Below are positions 1-5,385 of a DNA stretch of 6,856 nt, one piece after another (the first letter of the stretch is position 1; each line of letters starts with the position of its first letter). The position numbers were made by a program, and so were the translations under genes. Source of the DNA: Chlorobium sp. (lineage in GTDB: Bacteria > Bacteroidota > Chlorobiia > Chlorobiales > Chlorobiaceae); assembly GCA_026193435.1 (NCBI GenBank), contig JAPHUN010000312.1:1-6856 (forward strand). Direction: 5' to 3'. The notes below the pieces were generated by a model. That model made no database searches and had not been told where the DNA came from. It saw only the letters and a list, made by a program, of their open reading frames with translations.

Positions 1-840
1 CATCGCATCAGCCAGTCTCTTGCTGGCCGTACTGCACTGCTCAATCTTCTGCCGCTGTCTATCAAGGAGCTGAGAGATGCGGGTAAGACGACGGAAATCG
101 ACCGTCTTATTCACGCGGGAGGGTATCCGCGCATACATGCTGATAATCTCGAGCCTGGAGTGATGCTCAGGGACTATTTTGCAACGTATGTGGAGCGCGA
201 TTTACGCGAACTGGTTCAGCTACGGCATGTCCGGGAGTTTGAACGCTTTGTGCGCCTGGCAGCCGGAAGGGTCGGACAATTGCTTAATGTGCAAAGCCTT
301 GCTTCTGATGTAGGGGTTTCAAGCCATACGGCAAAAGCATGGCTTTCCTTGCTTGAGGCATCCTTTGTGGTTTTTGTGCTGCCACCGTGGTTTGCCAATA
401 TCGGTAAGCGGCTTATCAAATCGCCAAAGCTCTATTTCTACGATGTTGGATTGGCCGCATGGCTGATCGGGATTACCCGTGAATCTCATCTCGCAACTCA
501 TCCGCTACGAGGGTCGTTGTTTGAGAATCTTGTTGTTCTGGAAGTGTTTAAGGCCCGGATCAATAACGGATTGGGCACTAATCTGCATTTTTATCGCGAC
601 AGCAGCGGACTGGAAATTGATCTTCTTCTGGAGAGCGGTCAGGACATTGCTCTTGCGGAAATCAAATCCACGCAGACGCTCAAAACCGAGTTATTCAGGT
701 CACTGAAAAAAACAGCTGCGGTACTTGGTGATCGAGTTACAGAGAGGTTTCTGGTCTATGGTGGAAAGGAAAGGCAAAAAAGGAGTGACGCAGAAGCTGT
801 GAGTTATCTGGATGCAGGTGAAGTTGGATTGCGTGAATAA
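1..840 (+). CDS. AAA ATPase / DUF4143 family protein, C-terminal part (5' end outside window)
   Basis: The reading frame is open from base 1 to the TAA at 838-840 (279 codons seen), so the gene begins upstream. The first visible residues (SLAGRTALLNLLPLS) match the segment after the sensor region of AAA_14-type ATPases; the Walker A and B part is missing from the window. A GGYP turn follows, then a winged-helix-like segment (about residues 97-130, containing LASDVGVSSHTAKAW), the family signature PKLYFYDVGLAAWL (about 142-155), and a DUF4143 C-terminus resembling a PD-(D/E)xK nuclease fold (E205, D207, E220, K222; pattern GLEIDLLL...AEIKS). The family is widespread, often in many copies per genome, and its function is not established. 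It may be a mobile or defence-related ATPase, but nothing here proves that. The HEPN/MNT module downstream lies about 310 bases away and is probably transcribed separately. Family call is firm, role unknown. Confidence 0.9.
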   Translation, partial: HRISQSLAGRTALLNLLPLSIKELRDAGKTTEIDRLIHAGGYPRIHADNLEPGVMLRDYFATYVERDLRELVQLRHVREFERFVRLAAGRVGQLLNVQSLASDVGVSSHTAKAWLSLLEASFVVFVLPPWFANIGKRLIKSPKLYFYDVGLAAWLIGITRESHLATHPLRGSLFENLVVLEVFKARINNGLGTNLHFYRDSSGLEIDLLLESGQDIALAEIKSTQTLKTELFRSLKKTAAVLGDRVTERFLVYGGKERQKRSDAEAVSYLDAGEVGLRE

Positions 841-973
841 TTCTCAACCACACGGTCAGGCTGACTTTCCAAGGGATTCATGAAGCCATTATTTCGGGTA
901 CAGTTGATTCATTCAGATCTCCATCCAACAGCCTGGACGCCGCTACGCTCATAGGATTCATCTCCTCAGTAAA

Positions 974-987
974 TCAGCCATGGCTGA
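974..987. repeat. Perfect 14-base palindrome TCAGCCATGGCTGA
   Basis: The sequence equals its own reverse complement over all 14 bases. It lies between the DUF4143 gene and the HEPN/MNT operon, about 167 bases before the hepT-like start. It could bind a dimeric regulator or be chance; no T-run follows, so it is not an intrinsic terminator. Confidence 0.5.
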
Positions 988-1062
988 AGATCCATTTCAA
1001 TTGGAAAAGAGCGAGCAAGCCTGTGCACTATTGCTGTCACTGATCCTGGTATCAGACTTTGT

Positions 1063-1097
1063 GGTACAGATTGCATCTTTAAAATTCAATCTGTACC
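1063..1097 (+). repeat. 11-bp perfect inverted repeat followed by a T-run (weak terminator or operator)
   Basis: GGTACAGATTG (1063-1073) and CAATCTGTACC (1087-1097) are exact reverse complements separated by 13 AT-rich bases. Two further pairs are possible inside after one mismatch. Five T residues follow on the plus strand (1098-1102). This could be an intrinsic terminator for the gene ending at 840, but the distance (over 220 bases) and low stem GC make it weak. It could equally be an operator or leader hairpin of the HEPN/MNT operon, whose start codon lies 56 bases further on. Confidence 0.5.
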
Positions 1098-1105
1098 TTT
1101 TTCGT

Positions 1106-1116
1106 AATACGGTATT
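1106..1116. promoter_or_regulatory. Short palindrome AATAC-G-GTATT upstream of the HEPN/MNT operon
   Basis: Two 5-bp inverted arms around a single G, 37 bases before the first start codon of the operon and just after the larger inverted repeat. The position suits an operator for autoregulation, as is common for toxin-antitoxin operons, but such short palindromes also arise by chance. Confidence 0.25.
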
Positions 1117-1153
1117 CGGTCAGTTTTTCCTGGCCAAGATATGGAGATAGTCT

Positions 1154-1579
1154 ATGAACAGTCAGGATATTCGATGGGTTCAGCGGTACAAGCATTTCGC
1201 GCAGGAATGTGGTCAGCTTCATTGTGCTGTTGAACTGGCGCGGCAGCGTCCGTTGAGTGAACTTGAGGAGCAGGGCCTGATTCAGTCTTTTGAATACACC
1301 CATGAGCTGGCCTGGAACACCTTGAAAGACTTTCTCGAAAACAAGGGAGTTCAACCGTTGTATGGATCAAAAGACACTACCAGAGAGGCATTCAAACGTG
1401 AATTGATTGAAGAGGGTGACGTATGGATGCAGATGATCAAAAGCAGGAATCTGACATCGCATACCTATAATCGGGAAATTGCGGAAGAAATAGCTCTGGC
1501 AATCCGTCAGCACTATCATGCAGCCTTCCGGAAGCTTCTGGAAACACTTGAACCGCTCAGCAGAGAGAAGCCGGAATGA
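1154..1579 (+). CDS. HepT-like HEPN ribonuclease toxin (HI0074-type nucleotidyltransferase substrate-binding family)
   Basis: A 141-residue, all-helical cytoplasmic protein of the HI0074 family. Family hallmarks are FEYTHELAWNTLKDFL (about 46-61), YGSKDTTREAF (70-80) and the RNase motif R98-x4-H103-x-Y105 in SRNLTSHTYN. In characterised HepT toxins the Arg and His form the RNA-cleaving site, and the nearby Tyr is modified with AMP by the partner MntA, which silences the toxin. All three residues are present, so the protein is predicted to be active. The start is supported by GGAG at 1143-1146, seven bases before the ATG. Its stop overlaps the next gene's start (ATGA, 1576-1579), which implies translational coupling. 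Family assignment is strong. Toxicity here is inferred from homology; a housekeeping role of some HI0073/HI0074 pairs cannot be excluded. Confidence 0.9.
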   Translation: MNSQDIRWVQRYKHFAQECGQLHCAVELARQRPLSELEEQGLIQSFEYTHELAWNTLKDFLENKGVQPLYGSKDTTREAFKRELIEEGDVWMQMIKSRNLTSHTYNREIAEEIALAIRQHYHAAFRKLLETLEPLSREKPE

Positions 1580-1902
1580 AATACGGACTCAAAAATTCTA
1601 CCATAGCAAAGATTCGTAGCGTGCTGGCGCGCTACAGGCAGGTAGAGACAGCCATTCTCTACGGTTCCCGGGCCAAAGGAAATTATACAACCGGTTCGGA
1701 TATAGATCTGACGCTGCTTGGCGGTCATGATCTGGACCTGAAAGTGCTTTACCGTATCATGGATGAAATCGACGACCTGCTCTTGCCCTACACCTTCGAT
1801 ATTTCCCTCCTGCATACCATTAAAGATCAGGATGTACTCGATCACATTAAACGTTTCGGCACGGTGTTTTACGAAAAAACACCAGAAAGCCATGTTGCCT
1901 GA
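1576..1902 (+). CDS. MntA-like minimal nucleotidyltransferase (antitoxin of the HEPN/MNT pair)
   Basis: A 108-residue member of the minimal nucleotidyltransferase (DNA polymerase beta-like) family. The active-site signature GS-x10-D-x-D is exact (G30, S31, D42, D44, in YGSRAKGNYTTGSDIDL), and a third acidic residue, D75, sits in YTFDISLL at the expected distance. The catalytic triad therefore looks complete. In studied type VII toxin-antitoxin systems MntA transfers AMP from ATP to a Tyr beside the HEPN RNase site. The partner here has that Tyr, which supports this reading. Its ATG lies inside the stop region of the upstream gene (4-base overlap), so co-translation is likely. Length is normal for the family. 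The stem-loop at 1943-1966 follows after about 40 bases and probably ends the operon. Confidence 0.9.
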   Translation: MKYGLKNSTIAKIRSVLARYRQVETAILYGSRAKGNYTTGSDIDLTLLGGHDLDLKVLYRIMDEIDDLLLPYTFDISLLHTIKDQDVLDHIKRFGTVFYEKTPESHVA

Positions 1903-1942
1903 TAGTTTCGTAAAGGGGATACGGGGATAAGTATAAACAAAA

Positions 1943-1966
1943 AACCCGAGGCATTCGCTTCGGGTT
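1943..1966. terminator. Intrinsic terminator stem-loop between convergent genes
   Basis: A ten-base-pair stem (1943-1952 with 1957-1966, one G-T wobble) closes a four-base loop. Read on the minus strand it is followed by a long T-run (from the A tract at 1938-1944), ideal for ending the DUF3597 transcript. On the plus strand it is followed only by CTTTG, so termination of the HEPN/MNT operon is likely but less canonical. It lies 40 bases after one stop codon and 43 bases past the other. Confidence 0.85.
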
Positions 1967-1971
1967 CTTTG

Positions 1972-1985
1972 TGCCTGTACAGGCA
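1972..1985. repeat. Perfect 14-base palindrome TGCCTGTACAGGCA
   Basis: Exact self-complement over 14 bases, able to form a 5-bp hairpin with a GTAC loop. It sits 24 bases past the DUF3597 stop and next to the main terminator, so it may be a secondary hairpin in that mRNA's 3' end or a protein-binding site. Confidence 0.5.
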
Positions 1986-2009
1986 TGAGAATACACGATA
2001 GCCTTGCGG

Positions 2010-2414
2010 TTAATCCAGCAGTTCAGCAGGGATGTTGCCGCCGTTTTCAGCCAGTTTTTTCATGACTTCCTTGTGCAGCCACATATTCATCTGCGCTGAA
2101 TCGCCCATCTTGTCTGCCGGGCAGCCCAGCTCTGCGGCGAGTTCTTTGCGTTCGCCATAGCTGCTGTCGAGCCCGAGGAGCTTCATCAGATCGACGATGG
2201 ATGTCTTCCAGTTGAGTTTCTCAGAGTGAGATGCTGCAAGTCCTTCCAGCTTGGCCACCACATCCACCTCGCTGATTGGTGTCGGCGCTGCAGCGGCGGG
2301 AGCTGCGGGTTCAGCCTGAGCAGGTGCGGCAGCTTCTGCGGTTGCTGGCGGTGTAGCTTTCTCTTCTTTTTTACCGAAACCGAGTTTGCCTAAAATGTTG
2401 TTGAAAATACCCAT
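2010..2414 (-). CDS. DUF3597 domain protein
   Basis: A 134-residue protein. The N-terminus MGIFNNILGKLGFGKK is a short amphipathic, basic segment. Residues about 20-47 are an Ala/Pro-rich flexible linker, and residues about 48-134 form the DUF3597 domain: VDVVAKLEGLA, then LNWKTSIVDLMKLLGLDSS, then MNMWLHKEVMKKLAENGG, ending PAELLD. The pattern is highly characteristic; the biochemical role of the family is unknown. Upstream in-frame codons extend to 2465, but the ATG at 2414 is chosen because AGGAG (2423-2427) lies eight bases before it and because the conserved N-terminus begins there. No signal peptide or membrane segment is evident, so the protein is probably cytoplasmic, perhaps bound to a membrane or partner through its N-terminal helix. 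It stands alone, with a strong terminator after it and a divergent L,D-transpeptidase gene upstream. Confidence 0.93.
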   Translation of the reverse strand: MGIFNNILGKLGFGKKEEKATPPATAEAAAPAQAEPAAPAAAAPTPISEVDVVAKLEGLAASHSEKLNWKTSIVDLMKLLGLDSSYGERKELAAELGCPADKMGDSAQMNMWLHKEVMKKLAENGGNIPAELLD

Positions 2415-2422
2415 GGTGATTT

Positions 2423-2427
2423 CTCCT
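2423..2427 (-). promoter_or_regulatory. Ribosome binding site fixing the DUF3597 start
   Basis: The minus strand reads AGGAG here, eight bases before the ATG at 2414. This favours that start over the in-frame ATG at 2465. Confidence 0.8.
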
Positions 2428-2498
2428 GTTAGAATACTGTTATGGAAAGAGATGCGAATGAGCAACGCTGCCCTTCGCGGTTAAAAAATGCAACTGCT

Positions 2499-2527
2499 TT
2501 GAGTGTTAACGTTTTTTCCTGTAAAAA
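2499..2527 (+). promoter_or_regulatory. Candidate sigma-70-type promoter for the L,D-transpeptidase gene
   Basis: TTGAGT (2499-2504) and TAAAAA (2522-2527) each match four of six consensus positions, with a 17-base spacer. They lie in the divergent intergenic region, with transcription expected to start some 70 bases before the coding region. A TGTAA-4-TTACA inverted repeat (2552-2565) sits in the predicted leader. Only sequence likeness supports this. Confidence 0.35.
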
Positions 2528-2603
2528 AATCCCCGTGAAACAGGCTGTCGCTGTAAAGCGTTACATTCATGACGGAGGATCATGCAATAACTTGATAAGC
2601 AGC

Positions 2604-3182
2604 ATGAAAAAAGCACGTAGTCATTCATTTGCCGCTCCTTTTCTCATCGCTACTGCCGCAGTACTGATCATGGCATGGCAGCAATTGAGCGCAGCACCTC
2701 CATCAGTAAAAATTGAGCGCGATCGGTACAGTTCATCGATCGGGCTTGATAAGGATGTGACAGCCGATTCGCTTGTCGCGGAGAAAGGGGCGCGGTTACT
2801 GCACCTCTATAGCCGCGGCGAAGTCGTCAAAAGCTACAGGATAGCGCTTGGCTTCAATCCGGCAGGAGCGAAGCTGCGGCAAGGCGACGGAAAAACGCCC
2901 GAAGGGCGGTATTCGATTAGTGAACGGAATCCGCAGAGCAGCTATCACCTGTCTCTCAGGATTTCGTATCCCGATAAGAAGGACCGTAACCGTGCGGGAA
3001 AAGCGGGCGTCAGTCCCGGAGGAGATATTTTCATTCACGGATGGCCTGATAGCGTCGTCCGAAAGCATGCTTCTCCTCCAGCGGGGGACTGGACGCTGGG
3101 ATGTATCGCGGTGACGAACGATGAGATCGAAGAGCTGTGGAAGGCGGTGCCGGTCGGCACGCCGGTGATCATCTACCCCTGA
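2604..3182 (+). CDS. Secreted L,D-transpeptidase family (YkuD fold) protein
   Basis: A 192-residue exported protein. Residues 1-30 look like a signal peptide: basic MKKAR, hydrophobic core FAAPFLIATAAVLIMAW, and likely cleavage after LSA. The mature part has the YkuD-type features GDGKTPEGRY (94-103), the catalytic-site His in IFIHGW (H145) and the nucleophile Cys in DWTLGCIAVTN (C167). This matches the subgroup with D-W-T-x-G-C-I-A rather than the classical SHGC-R/N motif. Such enzymes form or edit 3-3 crosslinks or anchor proteins in peptidoglycan, and some subgroups act as hydrolases; which applies is not visible here. The start is uncertain. The frame is open back to 2442, but that extension has no signal-peptide logic and reaches close to the divergent gene. 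ATG 2604 gives the clean signal peptide, and TTG 2592 is an alternative with GGAGG (2574-2578) 13 bases upstream. It converges on recQ. Confidence 0.88.
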   Translation: MKKARSHSFAAPFLIATAAVLIMAWQQLSAAPPSVKIERDRYSSSIGLDKDVTADSLVAEKGARLLHLYSRGEVVKSYRIALGFNPAGAKLRQGDGKTPEGRYSISERNPQSSYHLSLRISYPDKKDRNRAGKAGVSPGGDIFIHGWPDSVVRKHASPPAGDWTLGCIAVTNDEIEELWKAVPVGTPVIIYP

Positions 3183-3219
3183 GTGTTTCGCTGATCGCAC
3201 ACGAAGGACGATGTAGTAG

Positions 3220-3238
3220 CCGGATCCGTGCAATCCGG
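3220..3238. repeat. Small inverted repeat between convergent genes (weak terminator candidate)
   Basis: CCGGAT and ATCCGG arms, six pairs with a seven-base loop, lie in the 59-base gap between the L,D-transpeptidase stop and the recQ stop. No T-run follows on either strand, so intrinsic termination is doubtful. Confidence 0.3.
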
Positions 3239-3241
3239 AAG

Positions 3242-5104
3242 TCAGGGAGAGGATTGCTTTTCATGAGCGGATGCTGATTCCGGGTGTTCCTCCCGATACC
3301 GTCCGATGAGCTGGAGGAACCGGCGCCCGTAGCGTTCAAGCTTCACTTCACCTACTCCCGACACCGACAGCATGGCTTCTCCGGTCACGGGATACACTGT
3401 TGCCATGTCGCGCAGCGAGCGGTCGGAAAAGACGATATAGGGAGGGATGTTTTGCTCGTCTGCAATCTCTTTCCGCAATGATCTCAGCAAGTCAAACAAG
3501 TTGTGGTCGCAGGATCCCTCTTCTTCGGCTTTGGAGGTTTTTGTCTTTTTCGGTTCCTGGACCCGCACGATTTCCAGCTTCTTCTCCCCTTTCAGCACTG
3601 GAACCGCTTTTTCAAGCAGGTAGAGCGCCGGATAGAGTCCTTCTGACTTGGCGATCACTTTTTGTGCCAGAAGCTCATCGATAAGCTGGCGCCAGAATTT
3701 TTTGCTCCGGCCTTTTCCCACTCCGTAGGTTTTCAGGCGGTCATGGCCGAAGTCTAGGATTTTTTTGTTTCTGCTTCCGGTGACGATGTCGACGATATGC
3801 GTCGCGCCGAACCGTTCTTCCGTACGGGCGATTGCCGAGAGCAGCATCTGCGCTTCTACCGTGCTGTCAACCACTTCGCGGGTACCGAGACAGATATCGC
3901 AGGATTTGCAGTTATCATGCGGGTAGGTTTCGTCAAAGTAGTCAAGCAGGGTTTTACGCCGACAGACCGAGGTTGAAGCGAACGAGATGACCTTCTGCAG
4001 CGTGGCGAGGGCCTTTGCCCTTTCGGTTTCGTCCACGATCGTGTCGATGAAGAAGCGGACTTTCGGGATGTCGGATTGCGAAAAGAGCAGCGTGCAGCGC
4101 GCGGGTTCGCCGTCGCGGCCTGCTCTGCCGGTTTCCTGATAGTAGCTTTCGATGCTTTTCGGCAGGTCAGCATGAATCACGAAGCGGATATTCGATTTAT
4201 CAATCCCCATGCCGAAGGCGATGGTGGCGACGATGATATCAGCCTCGTCCCGGATGAATGCCTCCTGATTTCGCCGGCGTTCTTCGTCGGACAGCCCTGC
4301 ATGGTAAGGAAGAGCCCGGAACCCTTTTGTTTTCAGCAGAGCAGCGGTCTCGTTAACGCTTTTACGGCTGGTACGGTAGATGATCCCCGCCTTTCCGGGG
4401 TTGCTTTTCAGGATGGAGACAAGCTGAGTATTTGTGTTTTCCTTGAACCGGATGTCATAGAAGAGGTTCGACCGGTCAAAGGATGCCCTGACGAGAAGCG
4501 GGTTGCGCAGGGAGAGTTTATGGAGAATATCCTGCTGGACTTTCAGGGTGGCCGTTGCCGTGAAAGCCGCTACCGGGACCTCGGGAAAAAGATGCACAAG
4601 CGCAGAGAGCGACAGGTAATCGGGACGGAAATCATGGCCCCATTCCGAAATACAGTGCGCTTCATCGACAACAGCCATGCTGATGTTCACCTCTCCGAGC
4701 AGCTTCTGGAAATGCTCGAGACGGAACCGTTCCGGTGCGACATAGAGCAGGTCCAGCGAGTCCGAAAGCAGCTCCTGCTGCACTGCCGTCTGTTCTTCAG
4801 GCGAGAGGGAACTGTTCAGGTATGCCGCCCGGATGCCGTTGGCTCTCGCTCCGTCCACCTGGTCTTTCATGAGCGCGATCAGCGGGCTGATCACCACGCA
4901 TGTTCCGGAAAGCAGTACCGCCGGCAGCTGGTAGCAGAGCGATTTGCCGCCGCCGGTCGGCATGACGGCGAACACGTCCCGCCCATCGAGGATCGCCCGC
5001 ACGATGTTTTCCTGATTCGGCCTGAACGAATGAAATCCGAAAACCTTGTGCAGGGTATCGAAAAGCGCTTTATCGGACACGGGTTTCCGCGATTCGTGCG
5101 TCAT
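3242..5104 (-). CDS. recQ: ATP-dependent DNA helicase RecQ
   Basis: A 620-residue, full-length RecQ (the E. coli enzyme is about 610), a 3'-to-5' DNA helicase for recombination and stalled-fork repair in the cytoplasm. Domains in order: helicase core with Walker A MPTGGGKS (48-55), SPLIALMKDQV (73-83), DEAH (147-150) followed by the RecQ aromatic loop SEWGHDFRPDY, FTATA (181-185), and motif VI QETGRAGRDG (323-332). A zinc-binding module follows with C381, C399, C402 and C405, then an RQC winged helix (about 410-510), a charged Lys/Glu linker (about 505-530) and a C-terminal HRDC domain (about 536-605) containing GVGEVKLERYG. All key residues are present. The ATG at 5104 starts just before the conserved region; only a weak A/G-rich ribosome site (AAGAAA) precedes it. 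The gene is monocistronic as seen, divergent from the ArsS-like gene and convergent with the L,D-transpeptidase gene. Confidence 0.97.
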   Translation of the reverse strand: MTHESRKPVSDKALFDTLHKVFGFHSFRPNQENIVRAILDGRDVFAVMPTGGGKSLCYQLPAVLLSGTCVVISPLIALMKDQVDGARANGIRAAYLNSSLSPEEQTAVQQELLSDSLDLLYVAPERFRLEHFQKLLGEVNISMAVVDEAHCISEWGHDFRPDYLSLSALVHLFPEVPVAAFTATATLKVQQDILHKLSLRNPLLVRASFDRSNLFYDIRFKENTNTQLVSILKSNPGKAGIIYRTSRKSVNETAALLKTKGFRALPYHAGLSDEERRRNQEAFIRDEADIIVATIAFGMGIDKSNIRFVIHADLPKSIESYYQETGRAGRDGEPARCTLLFSQSDIPKVRFFIDTIVDETERAKALATLQKVISFASTSVCRRKTLLDYFDETYPHDNCKSCDICLGTREVVDSTVEAQMLLSAIARTEERFGATHIVDIVTGSRNKKILDFGHDRLKTYGVGKGRSKKFWRQLIDELLAQKVIAKSEGLYPALYLLEKAVPVLKGEKKLEIVRVQEPKKTKTSKAEEEGSCDHNLFDLLRSLRKEIADEQNIPPYIVFSDRSLRDMATVYPVTGEAMLSVSGVGEVKLERYGRRFLQLIGRYREEHPESASAHEKQSSP

Positions 5105-5385
5105 GGATTTCTTGCTGTCAAAGTGATTGCCGGATACAGGATATTGTCTGGTACAGTCTGCAACATACGATATCTGTCTTTGTCTTTCATCTGTTCAGAG
5201 ATCCATGTTGCATTATTTTCATGGAAGCGCCTCTTTTCATAAGGGCACCTCGAAAAAGTGTCATGAGCGGTTCGAGTGCTCATAAAACGTCATGATAACT
5301 CGCTATATTGGTGGAATGCTGATCAAGAGCAATCGTTGTGTCATGTCCGACTCATGCGGAAAACGCTTACAAGTTCAGAACTGTC
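5105..5385. promoter_or_regulatory. Divergent intergenic region between recQ and the ArsS-type gene
   Basis: About 280 bases that should hold promoters in both directions. Visible elements are an inverted repeat ATGAGC/GCTCAT (5263-5268 and 5278-5283, nine-base loop), a GTCATGA direct repeat (5260-5266 and 5289-5295), and TATATT (5304-5309), a five-of-six -10 match pointing toward the ArsS-type gene but lacking a good -35. A 60-codon frame on the minus strand (5283 to 5101) overlaps the recQ start by ATGA but resembles no known protein and is not called. Confidence 0.4.

Larger units (their letters stand above)
841..1153. other. Gene-free stretch with inverted repeats upstream of the HEPN/MNT module
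   Basis: About 313 bases with no credible gene. The only short frame, from the ATG at 880, has no ribosome site and resembles nothing I know. The stretch holds a perfect 14-base palindrome (974-987), an 11-bp inverted repeat (1063-1097), a short 5-1-5 palindrome (1106-1116) and three copies of GATTCAT (875-881, 906-912, 955-961). It must contain the 3' end of the DUF4143 transcript and the promoter of the HEPN/MNT operon, but I see no clear -35/-10 pair. Confidence 0.6.

Noticed and set aside
855..865. GTCAG-G-CTGAC palindrome just after the DUF4143 stop as a terminator
   Set aside because: The one-base centre leaves no room for a real loop, so only a three-pair stem could form, and only three T follow.
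2415..2465. 17-codon N-terminal extension of the DUF3597 gene
   Set aside because: The strong AGGAG at 2423-2427 lies inside it and points to the ATG at 2414, where the conserved N-terminus starts.
2442..2603. N-terminal extension of the L,D-transpeptidase frame
   Set aside because: It would place a hydrophilic, Cys/Lys-rich stretch before a normal signal peptide, and it covers the likely promoter.
4076..5242. Long plus-strand open frame of 388 codons opposite recQ
   Set aside because: It lies antisense to an unmistakable RecQ with every motif intact. Its translation is rich in Arg, Cys and His without any domain pattern, as expected for a shadow frame.
5101..5283. 60-codon minus-strand frame overlapping the recQ start by ATGA
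   Set aside because: The overlap looks like translational coupling, but no clear ribosome site precedes its start, the peptide resembles nothing known, and it fills the promoter region between divergent genes.
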